Below are positions 54,379 to 63,471 of a DNA stretch of 64,000 bases, piece by piece (the stretch's first letter is position 1; the number at the start of each line of letters is the position of its first letter). The translations under genes and the position numbers were made by a program. The notes beneath the pieces are model-generated. The model searched no databases and had not been told where the DNA came from. It was given only the letters and a program-made list of their open reading frames with translations. The stretch is from NCBI RefSeq assembly GCF_039693965.1, contig NZ_CP155576.1, positions 1 through 64,000 of the forward strand, in the 5' to 3' direction. Origin of the DNA: Moraxella sp. K1664 (GTDB lineage Bacteria; Pseudomonadota; Gammaproteobacteria; Pseudomonadales; Moraxellaceae).

Positions 54379-55491
54379 TTACAAAACCGCCTTAGGATAT
54401 GACCCCAATACTCGCACGTCTTTGGCGATTTTGGCAATGTCATCAATGGCATTTTTGACGTTGTCGTCAGCGATATGCCCTGTCATGTCAATAAAGAACA
54501 CGTACGCCCATTTGTTCGGACGCTCGGGGCGGGTCTCAATGCTCGTCATGGATACGCCGTGTTTTTTTAGGGGTTCTAGTAGCTCAATCAACGCCCCTGC
54601 ACGGTCTGGACTTGACACAACTATGGACGTTTTGTCTTGACCGCTTGGGGCGACCGCTTCATGCCCGATGATAAGAAAACGAGTGGTGTTGTTGGGGTTG
54701 TCCTCAATATTTTCGTACAATTTGTGCAAGCCGTATTCTGCTACCGCCACATCGCCTGCAATGGCTGCCGAATGCCATTCGTTTTGTAGGCGTTTTGCCG
54801 CCTCGCCATTGCTTGACACCGCCACACGCTCCACGTTGGGGAAATTGACATCAAGCCAATGACGGCACTGGGCTAGCGACTGCTGGTGCGAATAAATGCG
54901 ACTTAGGCTGTCCACTTTGGTGTGTTCTGCCACCAAAAAGTTGTGATGAATGGGCAACTCCACCTCGCCGATGATTTTCAGGCTTGACCCCAAAAATGCG
55001 TCCAACGTATGATTGACCACGCCCTCGGACGAGTTCTCCACAGGCACTACGCCATACATGGCAGAGCCTGCCTCCACTTCACGAAACACATCGGTAATCG
55101 TGGCAAGCGGTACAGTTGTCGCTGCCTTGCCAAAATGTTTTAGGGCAGCGGCGTGGGTAAATGTGCCAACAGGCCCCAAAAAAGCGACCTTTTGCGGGGC
55201 TTCTAGCTCCAAACACACCGACATAATCTCCCGAAACAGGCGTGCCATTTTCTCGCCCGATAGGGGGCCTGTGTTACGAGCCATGACCGCTTTTAGCACT
55301 TGGGCTTCACGTTCGGGGCGATAAAAAATGGGGTGGTCTTCATGGTTCTTTTTGGCAATGGCGACCTGTTGGGCGATGCCTGCTCGCTCGTTGATAAGTC
55401 GTTGAATTTGTTCATCAATACTGTCAATCTTGCCACGCAAATCGGTAATTTGGTTGGTATCTAGGTTGGTTTTGGGGGTTTGTTTGCTCAT
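54379..55491 (-). CDS. pheA: Chorismate mutase/prephenate dehydratase (P-protein)
   Basis: The 370-residue fused enzyme has an N-terminal AroQ chorismate mutase (LRGKIDSIDEQIQRLINERA), the prephenate dehydratase domain (FLGPVGTFTHAAALKHFG; PVENSSEGVVNHTLD with the TRF motif NNTTRFLI) and a C-terminal ACT domain (GALIELLEPLKKHGVSMTSIETRP) for phenylalanine feedback. Confidence 0.95.
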   Translation of the reverse strand: MSKQTPKTNLDTNQITDLRGKIDSIDEQIQRLINERAGIAQQVAIAKKNHEDHPIFYRPEREAQVLKAVMARNTGPLSGEKMARLFREIMSVCLELEAPQKVAFLGPVGTFTHAAALKHFGKAATTVPLATITDVFREVEAGSAMYGVVPVENSSEGVVNHTLDAFLGSSLKIIGEVELPIHHNFLVAEHTKVDSLSRIYSHQQSLAQCRHWLDVNFPNVERVAVSSNGEAAKRLQNEWHSAAIAGDVAVAEYGLHKLYENIEDNPNNTTRFLIIGHEAVAPSGQDKTSIVVSSPDRAGALIELLEPLKKHGVSMTSIETRPERPNKWAYVFFIDMTGHIADDNVKNAIDDIAKIAKDVRVLGSYPKAVL

Positions 55492-55689
55492 GTCTGCCCT
55501 TTTTTTGTGTGCTAAAAATAGGTTAATGATACATGAATATTGGGGGTTTGGGCAAATGTTTTTTGGGGTTTGGGGGCGATTTTGTAGGGATTGGTTGGGG
55601 AAATGGGTGTTTATGGTGTTAGTTTATGATAGTTTTAAATGGATTTGTAAGAACAAATGACATTTGCCTTGTGTTATAATATTGCGATT

Positions 55690-55710
55690 GGGCGTTGTGT
55701 TCGCCCTACC
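55690..55710. repeat. Dispersed palindromic repeat copy, 5' of orphan antitoxin
   Basis: gggcgttgtgttcgccctac is a diverged copy with one arm changed. With the copy at 56219 it brackets the antitoxin genes. Confidence 0.5.
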
Positions 55711-55738
55711 AATTCACCCAAGTATTTTGCACAGACCA

Positions 55739-56020
55739 ATGATGAAAACCAGTAAATTTAACGCATTTGATTATTTTGAAAGTGATGATGAGATTTTGGA
55801 TTATTTAAGTGATTGCTTTAATGATGATGACCCACAATTATTTGTTACCGCCTTATCGCATTTGATAGAGAAAAAAGGCGTTGCAGAAGTTGCCAAATTA
55901 ACAGGGCTAAATCGTGAAAGCCTATACAAAACCGTGAAAGGGCAAACACAACCAACATGGGCGACTGTGCATAAAATCATACACGCTTTAAAAATCCAAT
56001 CCAACTTTGCTTATGCTTAA
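55739..56020 (+). CDS. HTH antitoxin of an addiction module (HigA-like), no toxin seen
   Basis: About 93 residues from MMKTSKFNAFDYF. The FVTALSHLIEKKGVAEVAKLTGLNRESLYKTV core is the HTH of 'putative addiction module antidote' proteins, with QPTWATVHKIIHAL following. The usual RelE/HigB-like toxin gene is not upstream or downstream. It may be a silenced remnant of a locus or a stand-alone regulator. A longer frame extends upstream but lacks similarity. Confidence 0.75.
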   Translation: MMKTSKFNAFDYFESDDEILDYLSDCFNDDDPQLFVTALSHLIEKKGVAEVAKLTGLNRESLYKTVKGQTQPTWATVHKIIHALKIQSNFAYA

Positions 56021-56028
56021 TTTAAACG

Positions 56029-56205
56029 ATGACAAATAATAAATGTGCACCCCAAAAATTGATATGGCAAATAGGTAAAGCTGATAGCAAAAACCTTATA
56101 GCATTATTAGAAAATGACAGAAAACCCAATGATGAATTAACCGCTTTATTGGCATTAAGTAAACCGATTAAAGATAATACGGATAATACACCCAAAGAAA
56201 TTTAA
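56029..56205 (+). CDS. Truncated DUF1778 (TacA-like) antitoxin C-terminal fragment
   Basis: This is a 58-residue product starting 8 bp after the HTH gene. The middle (IGKADSKNLIALLENDR then KPNDELTALLALSK) resembles the toxin-binding C-terminus of DUF1778 antitoxins, without the N-terminal ribbon-helix-helix. No acetyltransferase toxin is adjacent. It is likely a leftover; translation is possible. Confidence 0.5.
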   Translation: MTNNKCAPQKLIWQIGKADSKNLIALLENDRKPNDELTALLALSKPIKDNTDNTPKEI

Positions 56206-56218
56206 AAATGATACGGTT

Positions 56219-56241
56219 GGGCGAATGTCATTTACCCCTAC
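56219..56241. repeat. Dispersed palindromic repeat copy, 3' of orphan antitoxins
   Basis: gggcgaatgtcatttacccc + tac is a diverged copy lying ~15 bp after the DUF1778 fragment and ~30 bp before the DUF2272 gene's end. Confidence 0.5.
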
Positions 56242-56270
56242 ACGTCCAAATTTTAAAATGGTTATTTGAT

Positions 56271-57152
56271 TTACTCCTGTAACACCAACGCCACCACCCA
56301 ATTTTGCCGATTAAAATTACACGCTGTTTCATGATTGGGATTGCATTCTGTCTCGCTTGGGGCTGGCAATATCACTTTGCCGTCATTATCCATTGGCATT
56401 TTGCGTAACATGACGGTATGCAGCACATTACCGCCGATAAGCCACATTTCTTGATTTTCCTTATCGGTCTTGACCACAATATCACAATGAGCAGGCAAGC
56501 CACGCCCTCCCTCCGCCAAATATTCGTCCAAATCCTGATAACTGCCAATCAGCTCACGCCCATAACTTCGCACATAGCACAGCATATCGCCCTGTTTTAG
56601 GGGGTTTGCCAAAGGGTCTGCCGTGCGATAATCGCCCACGCCCTGCCAAGATGTGGCGATATAATCAAAATGGCGTGGCGACACATAAAAATCCACACCC
56701 GCCTGTCTCATCACATACGACACAAAGCCTGCCGACCATGCCACGTCGCTGGCAAAGGCTCGGCAAATGTTGGTACTGGCGTTCTCGCCCCTGTCCGCCT
56801 TGTCGCAACGCTCATAAGGCAACGCCCTATCAAGCCGTGCCAACGCCCCACTATCACGCCAATACGCCACCACACGCTCCCACGCTCGTGAGCCGTCCGT
56901 CAGGCGTGCGTTTTCTGACTCATAATGGCTGTATTTGGCGATTTGTCCGTTTGTGGTGATAAACGGCTCGCCCCATGCCTTGTGTTCACGCAGGGCGATG
57001 TGGGCGATACGTTCGGCTTTTGGGGTGTGTGAGGCGAATGTGGGCGTGGGCGATTGCCACAAATGACCTTGCGGATTACCCTGTGGGGCGTGCGTACTTA
57101 CACAAGCAGATAGGGCTAAGGCGGTACAGAGTAGGGGTAGAAGTTTTGGCAT
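56271..57152 (-). CDS. DUF2272 lipoprotein
   Basis: The 293-residue protein has a lipoprotein signal (LALSAC) and a DUF2272-type cysteine-peptidase/NlpC-P60-like domain: AWSAGFVSYVMRQAG (a Ser/Cys position region), FDYIATSWQG, GDMLCYVRSYG, AHCDIVVKTDKENQEMWLIGGN. An envelope location is predicted. Substrate is unknown. Confidence 0.72.
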   Translation of the reverse strand: MPKLLPLLCTALALSACVSTHAPQGNPQGHLWQSPTPTFASHTPKAERIAHIALREHKAWGEPFITTNGQIAKYSHYESENARLTDGSRAWERVVAYWRDSGALARLDRALPYERCDKADRGENASTNICRAFASDVAWSAGFVSYVMRQAGVDFYVSPRHFDYIATSWQGVGDYRTADPLANPLKQGDMLCYVRSYGRELIGSYQDLDEYLAEGGRGLPAHCDIVVKTDKENQEMWLIGGNVLHTVMLRKMPMDNDGKVILPAPSETECNPNHETACNFNRQNWVVALVLQE

Positions 57153-57333
57153 GGGATTTCATTTTTTAAAAGGAAATTTATTTTATCATTAAAATGGAAT
57201 TTTAAAAAGTAAGACAAATATGTTCTTATAAAAAAGTTGATATCTTTTATAAACTTTATAAAAATAATATATCACTTAAACAATTTTTATTAAAAAAACA
57301 TCTTAATCATACCAATTTTTAATATTAAATAAT

Positions 57334-57639
57334 TTACCGACAATCAAAACTTGTCAATAATCCTTCAAAGCCGATATGCTCATGTAAAATTTTTATAAAT
57401 TCATCTTCATCAATCAATCCTTCTTTATTATCATCAAAATCATATCCATAAATTTTCTTGATGATATCATAATGCTCTGGTTTTAGGTATTTTTTATGGC
57501 TTTTTGGAGCATGTTTATTTCCTTTAAATGATAATAAATGATAATATCTATTTAAATAACCTTTTGCAAAGTAAAAAACACAGTTTTGGTATTGACCATA
57601 TTTGGACTTGTAATGTCGCAAGAAACCAAAATCAAACAT
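57334..57639 (-). CDS. Chimeric small protein with a SUKH-gene tail
   Basis: About 101 residues from the ATG that overlaps the holB stop (TGATG). The N-terminus (MFDFGFLRHYKSKYGQYQ) is unrelated to anything I recognise. From KSHKKYLKPEHYD to the HEHIGF motif the product and the DNA (about 141 bp, six mismatches) copy the 3' end of the SUKH-family gene at 244-945. So a gene fragment was duplicated or recombined here. Function is unknown; it could be a pseudogene. Confidence 0.55.
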   Translation of the reverse strand: MFDFGFLRHYKSKYGQYQNCVFYFAKGYLNRYYHLLSFKGNKHAPKSHKKYLKPEHYDIIKKIYGYDFDDNKEGLIDEDEFIKILHEHIGFEGLLTSFDCR

Positions 57640-58649
57640 CACAACGCCACCAAGCGACAAAACAGCTCATCATACGCCATTTTGTCCTGCACGTTTTGCC
57701 CGACTGCGACCGCCATGTCATCAAGGCTTGCTAAAAAATTCTCCACCTTATCAAGACTCAGATTGTCCGCCCCATTTATCAGCCCTGCCACGTCCATATC
57801 CGTATGAATACTATCAAGCCCAAGCCCCACACGCACCACGTCCATCAGCATAAGCCGTGTCAAAACCACAAAATCAGCAAAATTCATCACGCCCTGCCAA
57901 TAGTCGCTTGCACTCACCGCCGACCGCTCGCCATGCCTTAGGGTAAGCCATGTTTTGAGCCATAAGGTGCGTTTGTCAAACCATACCGACTTTGGCAAAT
58001 CCACCGCCTTTAACACCGCCCCGTCCGTGAGTGTCAAAGCAAGTTTGGCAAGGCTCTCATCGCCCAACTGCCCACCCACATAAGCCAACGCCACATCATG
58101 AGCAACAGCCCCAAGCGGTAGGGCTTGCACACGGCTTTTTATGGTAGGCATGAGCTTGGCAGGGTTGTCGCTGATGAGTATCAAATGCACGCCTGCCCGT
58201 GGCTCTTCTAAGGTTTTTAGCAGGGCATTGCTCGCCCCAATCGTGAGCGTCTCGGCATTATCCAGCACGATAAGCCGAACGCCATGCCCTTTGACGTGGC
58301 TATACTCCTGCAAGGCTCGCACATCATCAATCTTAATGGACGAGCGTTCGCTCTCATCGGACGTAGGCAGGCTCTCAGACGGTAACACCATGACATCGGG
58401 GTGCGTCCCCGCCATGAGCCAATGACAGCTATCGCACGCCCCACACGCCCCCTGCTCGCTCTTATTTTGGCACAGTAGCCACGCCACCAATCGCCACACA
58501 AATTCACGCTTGCCAATACCTGCCATGCCACACGCCAACAGTCCATGCGGTAATTTACCGTCATAAAACTGAGCAACCACCTGCTCCCACGCCTGTGCTT
58601 GCCAAGGCAATAACGGGGCAAAATAAGGTAACTGTTCTTGCTCGCTCAT
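57639..58649 (-). CDS. holB: DNA polymerase III subunit delta'
   Basis: The 336-residue clamp-loader subunit has a degenerate Walker A (GMAGIGKREFVWRL), a zinc site (CQNKSEQGACGACDSC), an SRC-like region (IKSRVQALPLG) and the C-terminal collar. It is the first gene in a run of envelope genes. Confidence 0.92.
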   Translation of the reverse strand: MSEQEQLPYFAPLLPWQAQAWEQVVAQFYDGKLPHGLLACGMAGIGKREFVWRLVAWLLCQNKSEQGACGACDSCHWLMAGTHPDVMVLPSESLPTSDESERSSIKIDDVRALQEYSHVKGHGVRLIVLDNAETLTIGASNALLKTLEEPRAGVHLILISDNPAKLMPTIKSRVQALPLGAVAHDVALAYVGGQLGDESLAKLALTLTDGAVLKAVDLPKSVWFDKRTLWLKTWLTLRHGERSAVSASDYWQGVMNFADFVVLTRLMLMDVVRVGLGLDSIHTDMDVAGLINGADNLSLDKVENFLASLDDMAVAVGQNVQDKMAYDELFCRLVAL

Positions 58650-58650
58650 A

Positions 58651-59427
58651 TCAGAACTTCAAAAACTCATCAATCGGCATGGCATTTAGCCTATCCAAAT
58701 CGTCCTTGGTGTCCACCCCAAGCGGTAAGGCGACTTTGGCGATGTCTATGGCGATTTTTTGCCCATTTTCTAAAATACGAAGCTGTTCTAGACTCTCCAA
58801 GCGTTCAAGCACGCCCTGCTCCCATGTGCCAAATTCTTTTAATAATTTAACCCGATAGGCATACAACCCCAAATGGCGATAGGCGTTTTTTGGGGCGTTG
58901 CCAAGCTCGCCTGCCAAATGAGCGTCCCTGTCATACGGTATGGGGCTACGGCTAAAATACAAGGCATTTTGGCGAGCGTGGACGACTTTTACCACCGAAT
59001 TTTTATAAAAATCATCATAATTATCAATGACTTCACATAATGTCGCCATAACACAGTCAGGATTTTCCACCAAAAGATTTTTGGCTTGTTCTAGTAGCAC
59101 AGGCGGTACAAGCGGTTCATCGCCTTGCATATTGATGACAATGTCATCGTCCGCCAAGCCCAAAATCCGTGCCACTTCCCCCAATCTGTCCGTGCCTGAC
59201 GCATGCTCACCCGTCATTACCACAGGCACGCCCGCCTGCTCACACACCGCAAAAATCCGCTCATCGTCCGTTGCCACGCACACGCTGTCGGCAAAGGTTG
59301 CTTGCAAAGCCTTTTGGGCCGTCCATAAAATCATGGGCTTGCCATGCAAATCCAGCAAAGGCTTGGCAGGTAGACGAGTGGATTTGTAGCGGGCGGGGAT
59401 AATGATATGGGTTTTGGGTGCGGTCAT
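58651..59427 (-). CDS. kdsB: CMP-KDO synthetase (3-deoxy-manno-octulosonate cytidylyltransferase)
   Basis: The 258-residue enzyme starts MTAPKTHIIIPARYKSTRL. It has the nucleotide-binding PARYKSTRLPAK, the VVMTGEHASGTDRLGEV loop and the NMQGDEPLV metal site. It activates KDO for lipooligosaccharide. It lies 1 bp from holB and is followed upstream by a SUKH gene. Confidence 0.94.
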   Translation of the reverse strand: MTAPKTHIIIPARYKSTRLPAKPLLDLHGKPMILWTAQKALQATFADSVCVATDDERIFAVCEQAGVPVVMTGEHASGTDRLGEVARILGLADDDIVINMQGDEPLVPPVLLEQAKNLLVENPDCVMATLCEVIDNYDDFYKNSVVKVVHARQNALYFSRSPIPYDRDAHLAGELGNAPKNAYRHLGLYAYRVKLLKEFGTWEQGVLERLESLEQLRILENGQKIAIDIAKVALPLGVDTKDDLDRLNAMPIDEFLKF

Positions 59428-59447
59428 GGGCTTTTCTCGTTTAAAGA

Positions 59448-60158
59448 TTAACATAATAACAAATTATCTAACTTGTTTTGAAATAAATCAATCAATGCTT
59501 TGGCATGGTTGTTGTATTTATCTTGATATGAAAAATGCACATGACCAAAATAAGATACTTTAATCACACCACCGATAGATTTGATTTCATAAATGACATG
59601 ACTGTCATCAATTTCATATAATTTTTGAACAGGTAATTTTTGCTCAATGAAAGTTAAAATAGATGATTTTAATTTTAAAAATTTCTCAAAGTCTATCTGA
59701 ATAAATTCATCTTTTCTATCATAAAAACTTTGAAAAATCATTAAAGGAAATTTAAAATTTTTAATATCATTGTCTAAAATGTCCGATAAATGATGAAACA
59801 CCAATGGCAATCCACCACTTCTTAATAATACAACAAATGGTATGGCTGGATTTTTGGTAATAAACACCACATCGCCATCAATATTATGAGCAATCTTACA
59901 GCCATTTAAAACATCTTGAACATCAATATTTTGCCATTCCCAATAATCAAGCATATCTGCAAAATTGTTTTTCAAATAATCGGTATCATACTCATCAAAT
60001 ATCAAAAAATCATTAAAGAAACCACCAAATCCAAATGTATTTAAAAAATCATAATAACTGCTCGGTAAATCAAATCCAATTTGTGTTTTAATGTCCAGTA
60101 TTTGATGATGAGTGAATGGCTTTAAATCGCCAATGATATGAATGTCTTTTGTTTTCAT
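59448..60158 (-). CDS. SMI1/KNR4 (SUKH) family protein, second copy
   Basis: This 236-residue protein has a typical SUKH domain: IKTQIGFDLPSSYYDFLNTFG, FFNDFLIFDEYDTDY, NIDGDVVFITKNPAIPFV. It lies between lpxK and kdsB, breaking a normally contiguous pair, and overlaps lpxK by 4 bp. SUKH proteins are common immunity proteins for polymorphic toxins; here no toxin is near. Confidence 0.8.
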   Translation of the reverse strand: MKTKDIHIIGDLKPFTHHQILDIKTQIGFDLPSSYYDFLNTFGFGGFFNDFLIFDEYDTDYLKNNFADMLDYWEWQNIDVQDVLNGCKIAHNIDGDVVFITKNPAIPFVVLLRSGGLPLVFHHLSDILDNDIKNFKFPLMIFQSFYDRKDEFIQIDFEKFLKLKSSILTFIEQKLPVQKLYEIDDSHVIYEIKSIGGVIKVSYFGHVHFSYQDKYNNHAKALIDLFQNKLDNLLLC

Positions 60159-61183
60159 AATTTATCAATACCCAATTCATTAAGCACCCTATCCATTTCC
60201 CCATAAACACTTTCTGATAACACCGCTTGCACAGGTAACACCCAAACATTATCAAAAATTGTATGGTTATGCTGTTTGGCAAGTTCACGCAATTTAACCG
60301 CGTCTTTGCTTGTGGTTATGATGGGTAAATCCTTTAAATCCATCAAATCATCAAGCACAAATTCGTGATGGTCGCCAAAGGGCTTTTCCATCACATCAAA
60401 CCCAAGTTCGGTCAAGGTCTTAAAAAAACGGGCAGGATAACCAATACCACTGACGGCATACACCTTTTGTGGTGCAAGTATATGATTTTTATCAGATTTA
60501 TCATGAAAAAGCGGAATGATTTTACTGGGAGCAAGGTGCATTAGTAAGGCACTATCATCATAGCGTTCAGTTCGGCTATCGTGATAAATCACAGTCGCCC
60601 CATTTAGGCGGTCAAGCGGTTCCCGCAAAAAGCCCTGTGGGAATAATTTGCCGTTACCGAACCCACGCACGCCGTCCACCACTATCCACTCCACATCTCG
60701 GTGCAGGGCATAGTGTTGCAGTCCATCATCGCTGATGATGAGTTGTAGAGTTGGATTATTTTTTATAAGTAAATCAATGACTTGACCACGATTTGCCCCC
60801 ACCGCCATTGGCACGTTTGTGCTTTGGACGATAAGGCACGGCTCATCGCCCACGTCTTTGGGGGTGCTATCGGCAAAAACCATTGCAGGGCTACTGTCTG
60901 CCCGTCCATAGCCACGACTTATCACGCCCACGTTTATGCCTTTGTCTTGTAAATATTTAACAAGGGCGATGATAAGCGGGGTTTTGCCACTACCGCCCAC
61001 CGTGATATTACCGATAATCATCACAGGAATGGGGGCGTAGTATTTGGCAAGTTTATCGTTATCATACAAGGACTTACGCACACGCCCCACCACCCCATAC
61101 AGGGCAGACAAGGGGGCGAGTGTGGTTAGCATGGGGGAGTTGTCTTGCCATGCTTTGGTAATGAGTAGTTCTAGGTTTTTCAT
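60155..61183 (-). CDS. lpxK: Tetraacyldisaccharide 4'-kinase
   Basis: The 342-residue kinase of lipid A synthesis has the P-loop GNITVGGSGKTPLI, ISRGYGR, the conserved DDGLQHYAL and a membrane-proximal N-terminus. Its start overlaps msbA by 4 bp, the usual msbA-lpxK arrangement. Confidence 0.94.
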   Translation of the reverse strand: MKNLELLITKAWQDNSPMLTTLAPLSALYGVVGRVRKSLYDNDKLAKYYAPIPVMIIGNITVGGSGKTPLIIALVKYLQDKGINVGVISRGYGRADSSPAMVFADSTPKDVGDEPCLIVQSTNVPMAVGANRGQVIDLLIKNNPTLQLIISDDGLQHYALHRDVEWIVVDGVRGFGNGKLFPQGFLREPLDRLNGATVIYHDSRTERYDDSALLMHLAPSKIIPLFHDKSDKNHILAPQKVYAVSGIGYPARFFKTLTELGFDVMEKPFGDHHEFVLDDLMDLKDLPIITTSKDAVKLRELAKQHNHTIFDNVWVLPVQAVLSESVYGEMDRVLNELGIDKL

Positions 61184-62958
61184 GGGGTGGTCGGCTCGCT
61201 TTGCTCATCAAAAGTACGCTCGTACATGGTACGATACATACCGCCTTTGGCAAATAGCTCGTCATGCGTACCCATTTCTACGATTTGCCCTTTATCCATG
61301 ACGATGATACGGTCGGCGTTTTGGATGGTGGATAAGCGATGAGCGATGACAAGCGTGGTACGCCCTTGCATGACGGTTTCTAACGCCTTTTGGATATAGT
61401 ATTCGCTTTCGTTATCTAGGGCGGATGTGGCCTCGTCCAATATCAAAATCGGTGCGTCTTTTAACAATGCTCGTGCGATAGACAGCCGTTGGCGTTGCCC
61501 GCCCGATAACTGCAAACCGTCCGACCCGATAAAGCTGTCATAGCCGTCTGGCAACGCCATGATAAAATCATGAGCATAAGCCGATTTGCTTGCCTTGATG
61601 ATGTCATCACGGGATTTGACGGATAACGCCCCATAAGCGATGTTGTGAGCGACCGTATCCAAAAACAGCGTAACCTGCTGATTGACCATGGCAATCTGTT
61701 CACGCAGTGATGATAATTTAATCTCATCAATGGGCGTGCCGTCTATCAGTATCCGCCCCGATGTTGGCGTAAGTGAGCGAGTAAGCAAGTTTACAAGAGT
61801 CGTCTTACCCGAACCTGACCGCCCCACTACCGCCACCGTCTCGCCTGCCTTAATGTCAAGGTTAAAGCCCTTTATCGCTTGCACGCCACCATCATAGGTC
61901 AAGCTCACATCATCAAAACGGATATTACCATGAATGACAGGGGTTAGCGTGCCGGTATCACGCTCCTCGGGCGTGTCTAACAGTTTAAACACAGACGCAC
62001 CCCCTGCCAAGCCCCGTTGCAGTTTTTGATTGACATCGGTCAAGGCTTTGACAGGACGGGCAAGCAGTCCTGCGGCGATAAGAAAGGAGGCAAACTGCCC
62101 TGCCGTCATGCCCCCAAGCACTTCGGGGCGCAGAGACAACCACACCACAAAGCACATACCTGTTGCCATGAGTAGCTGAATGAGCGGTGAGTTGATGGCG
62201 GCAAGCACAGTGATTTTCATGCCTTTTTGTAGGTTATCCAGACTTGCTTTGTTAAATCTATCAGCTTCATACACCTGACCGCCATAGTTTTTGACGACCT
62301 GATAGCCCGCTACTGCTTCATTGGTGATATGACTGACCGCACTCATAGACTCTTGGATGCCTGTCGATAGTGTGGCGAATTTTTTGGAAACTTTTTTGAT
62401 AATCCAAAAAATCGGTGGTACGACTATCATCAAAACAAGCGTAAGTCGCCAGTTGCTATAAAACAGATAACCAAACAACGCAATGACCGTCAAACCCTCT
62501 TTTAATAGCGTGGTAATCGCCTCGTTACTGCCTGCGGTAACTTGCTCCACGTCAAAGATAAGTTTGGATGAAATGGTGCCGGCAGGGTTTTTTAGATAAA
62601 AATCGGACGGCAGGCGTAACAGCTTTTCAAACACCGCCACACGCAAATGATAGACAAGGTTACGAGAGATATACGCCGAATAATATCCCCCCAAAAACGC
62701 CCCAACCCCCCGAAAGAAAAACAGAGCAATTACCAAAAACGGAAACCAAAATTTGCCTTTTTCATCATCGTTGTTAATGGCATCAATAATAAACTCAAAG
62801 AGCTTGGCACTGGCAACCTCAGAGCCTGCACTTAGCACCATGCCAATCGCCATAAAAATCGCCGCCCACCAGTAGGGTTTTAGGTAGGACATCAGACGCA
62901 AAAAGACCGCCAATTTGTCATTGGGGTCAAAGTTGGTTTGGGGGGTAGGTTTTGACAT
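61180..62958 (-). CDS. msbA: Lipid A flippase MsbA
   Basis: The 592-residue ABC half-transporter has six N-terminal transmembrane helices and a nucleotide-binding domain with Walker A GRSGSGKTTLVNLL, signature LSGGQRQRLSIARAL, Walker B LILDEATSALD and the H-loop VIAHRLST. It flips lipooligosaccharide core-lipid A across the inner membrane. Confidence 0.94.
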   Translation of the reverse strand: MSKPTPQTNFDPNDKLAVFLRLMSYLKPYWWAAIFMAIGMVLSAGSEVASAKLFEFIIDAINNDDEKGKFWFPFLVIALFFFRGVGAFLGGYYSAYISRNLVYHLRVAVFEKLLRLPSDFYLKNPAGTISSKLIFDVEQVTAGSNEAITTLLKEGLTVIALFGYLFYSNWRLTLVLMIVVPPIFWIIKKVSKKFATLSTGIQESMSAVSHITNEAVAGYQVVKNYGGQVYEADRFNKASLDNLQKGMKITVLAAINSPLIQLLMATGMCFVVWLSLRPEVLGGMTAGQFASFLIAAGLLARPVKALTDVNQKLQRGLAGGASVFKLLDTPEERDTGTLTPVIHGNIRFDDVSLTYDGGVQAIKGFNLDIKAGETVAVVGRSGSGKTTLVNLLTRSLTPTSGRILIDGTPIDEIKLSSLREQIAMVNQQVTLFLDTVAHNIAYGALSVKSRDDIIKASKSAYAHDFIMALPDGYDSFIGSDGLQLSGGQRQRLSIARALLKDAPILILDEATSALDNESEYYIQKALETVMQGRTTLVIAHRLSTIQNADRIIVMDKGQIVEMGTHDELFAKGGMYRTMYERTFDEQSEPTTP

Positions 62959-63027
62959 GATTTTTTAAAGAAAAGTTTTTTGGCATTTTAACATAAAATA
63001 CCACATCACACCGCATAAATCGTGCGA

Positions 63028-63459
63028 TTACTTGCTACCGCTTTGTGGTGCTGGCACAACGGTGCTGATGTTTAGGTTTAAAAAGCCCATTTTGCCCGCC
63101 ACATCCATGACACGCACCACCGCTTGGTGTGACGCTTCGGCATCGGCAGCGATGACGAACAGTTGTTTGCGGTCAGTACCCGCTTCTTTTTGGAGCATGT
63201 TAATCAGCTCAGCTTCGGTACTAGACCCCAAGGCAAGTCCATTAACCAAATAAGTGCCGTCTTTTTGTACCGCCACTTCTATCTGTTTGCCTTCATTGGT
63301 CACTGCCACACCTTTGGCTTCGGGCAGGACGATATTAATGCGACTAAAATGGTTAAAGGTCGTCGCCATCAGCAAAAATACAATCAAAAAGAGCAAGCAA
63401 TCAATCATGGGGGTTAGATTGATTTCCAAAGGCTCAACGGTCGGTTTACGAAATCTCAT
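63028..63459 (-). CDS. exbD: ExbD/TolR-family biopolymer transport protein
   Basis: The 143-residue protein has one transmembrane helix with the proton-site Asp in LTPMIDCLLFLIVFLLMAT and a periplasmic domain. It partners the ExbB-like protein encoded next to it to energise TonB or Tol. The pair lies upstream of msbA. Confidence 0.92.
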   Translation of the reverse strand: MRFRKPTVEPLEINLTPMIDCLLFLIVFLLMATTFNHFSRINIVLPEAKGVAVTNEGKQIEVAVQKDGTYLVNGLALGSSTEAELINMLQKEAGTDRKQLFVIAADAEASHQAVVRVMDVAGKMGFLNLNISTVVPAPQSGSK

Positions 63460-63471
63460 GGCGATACTCGG

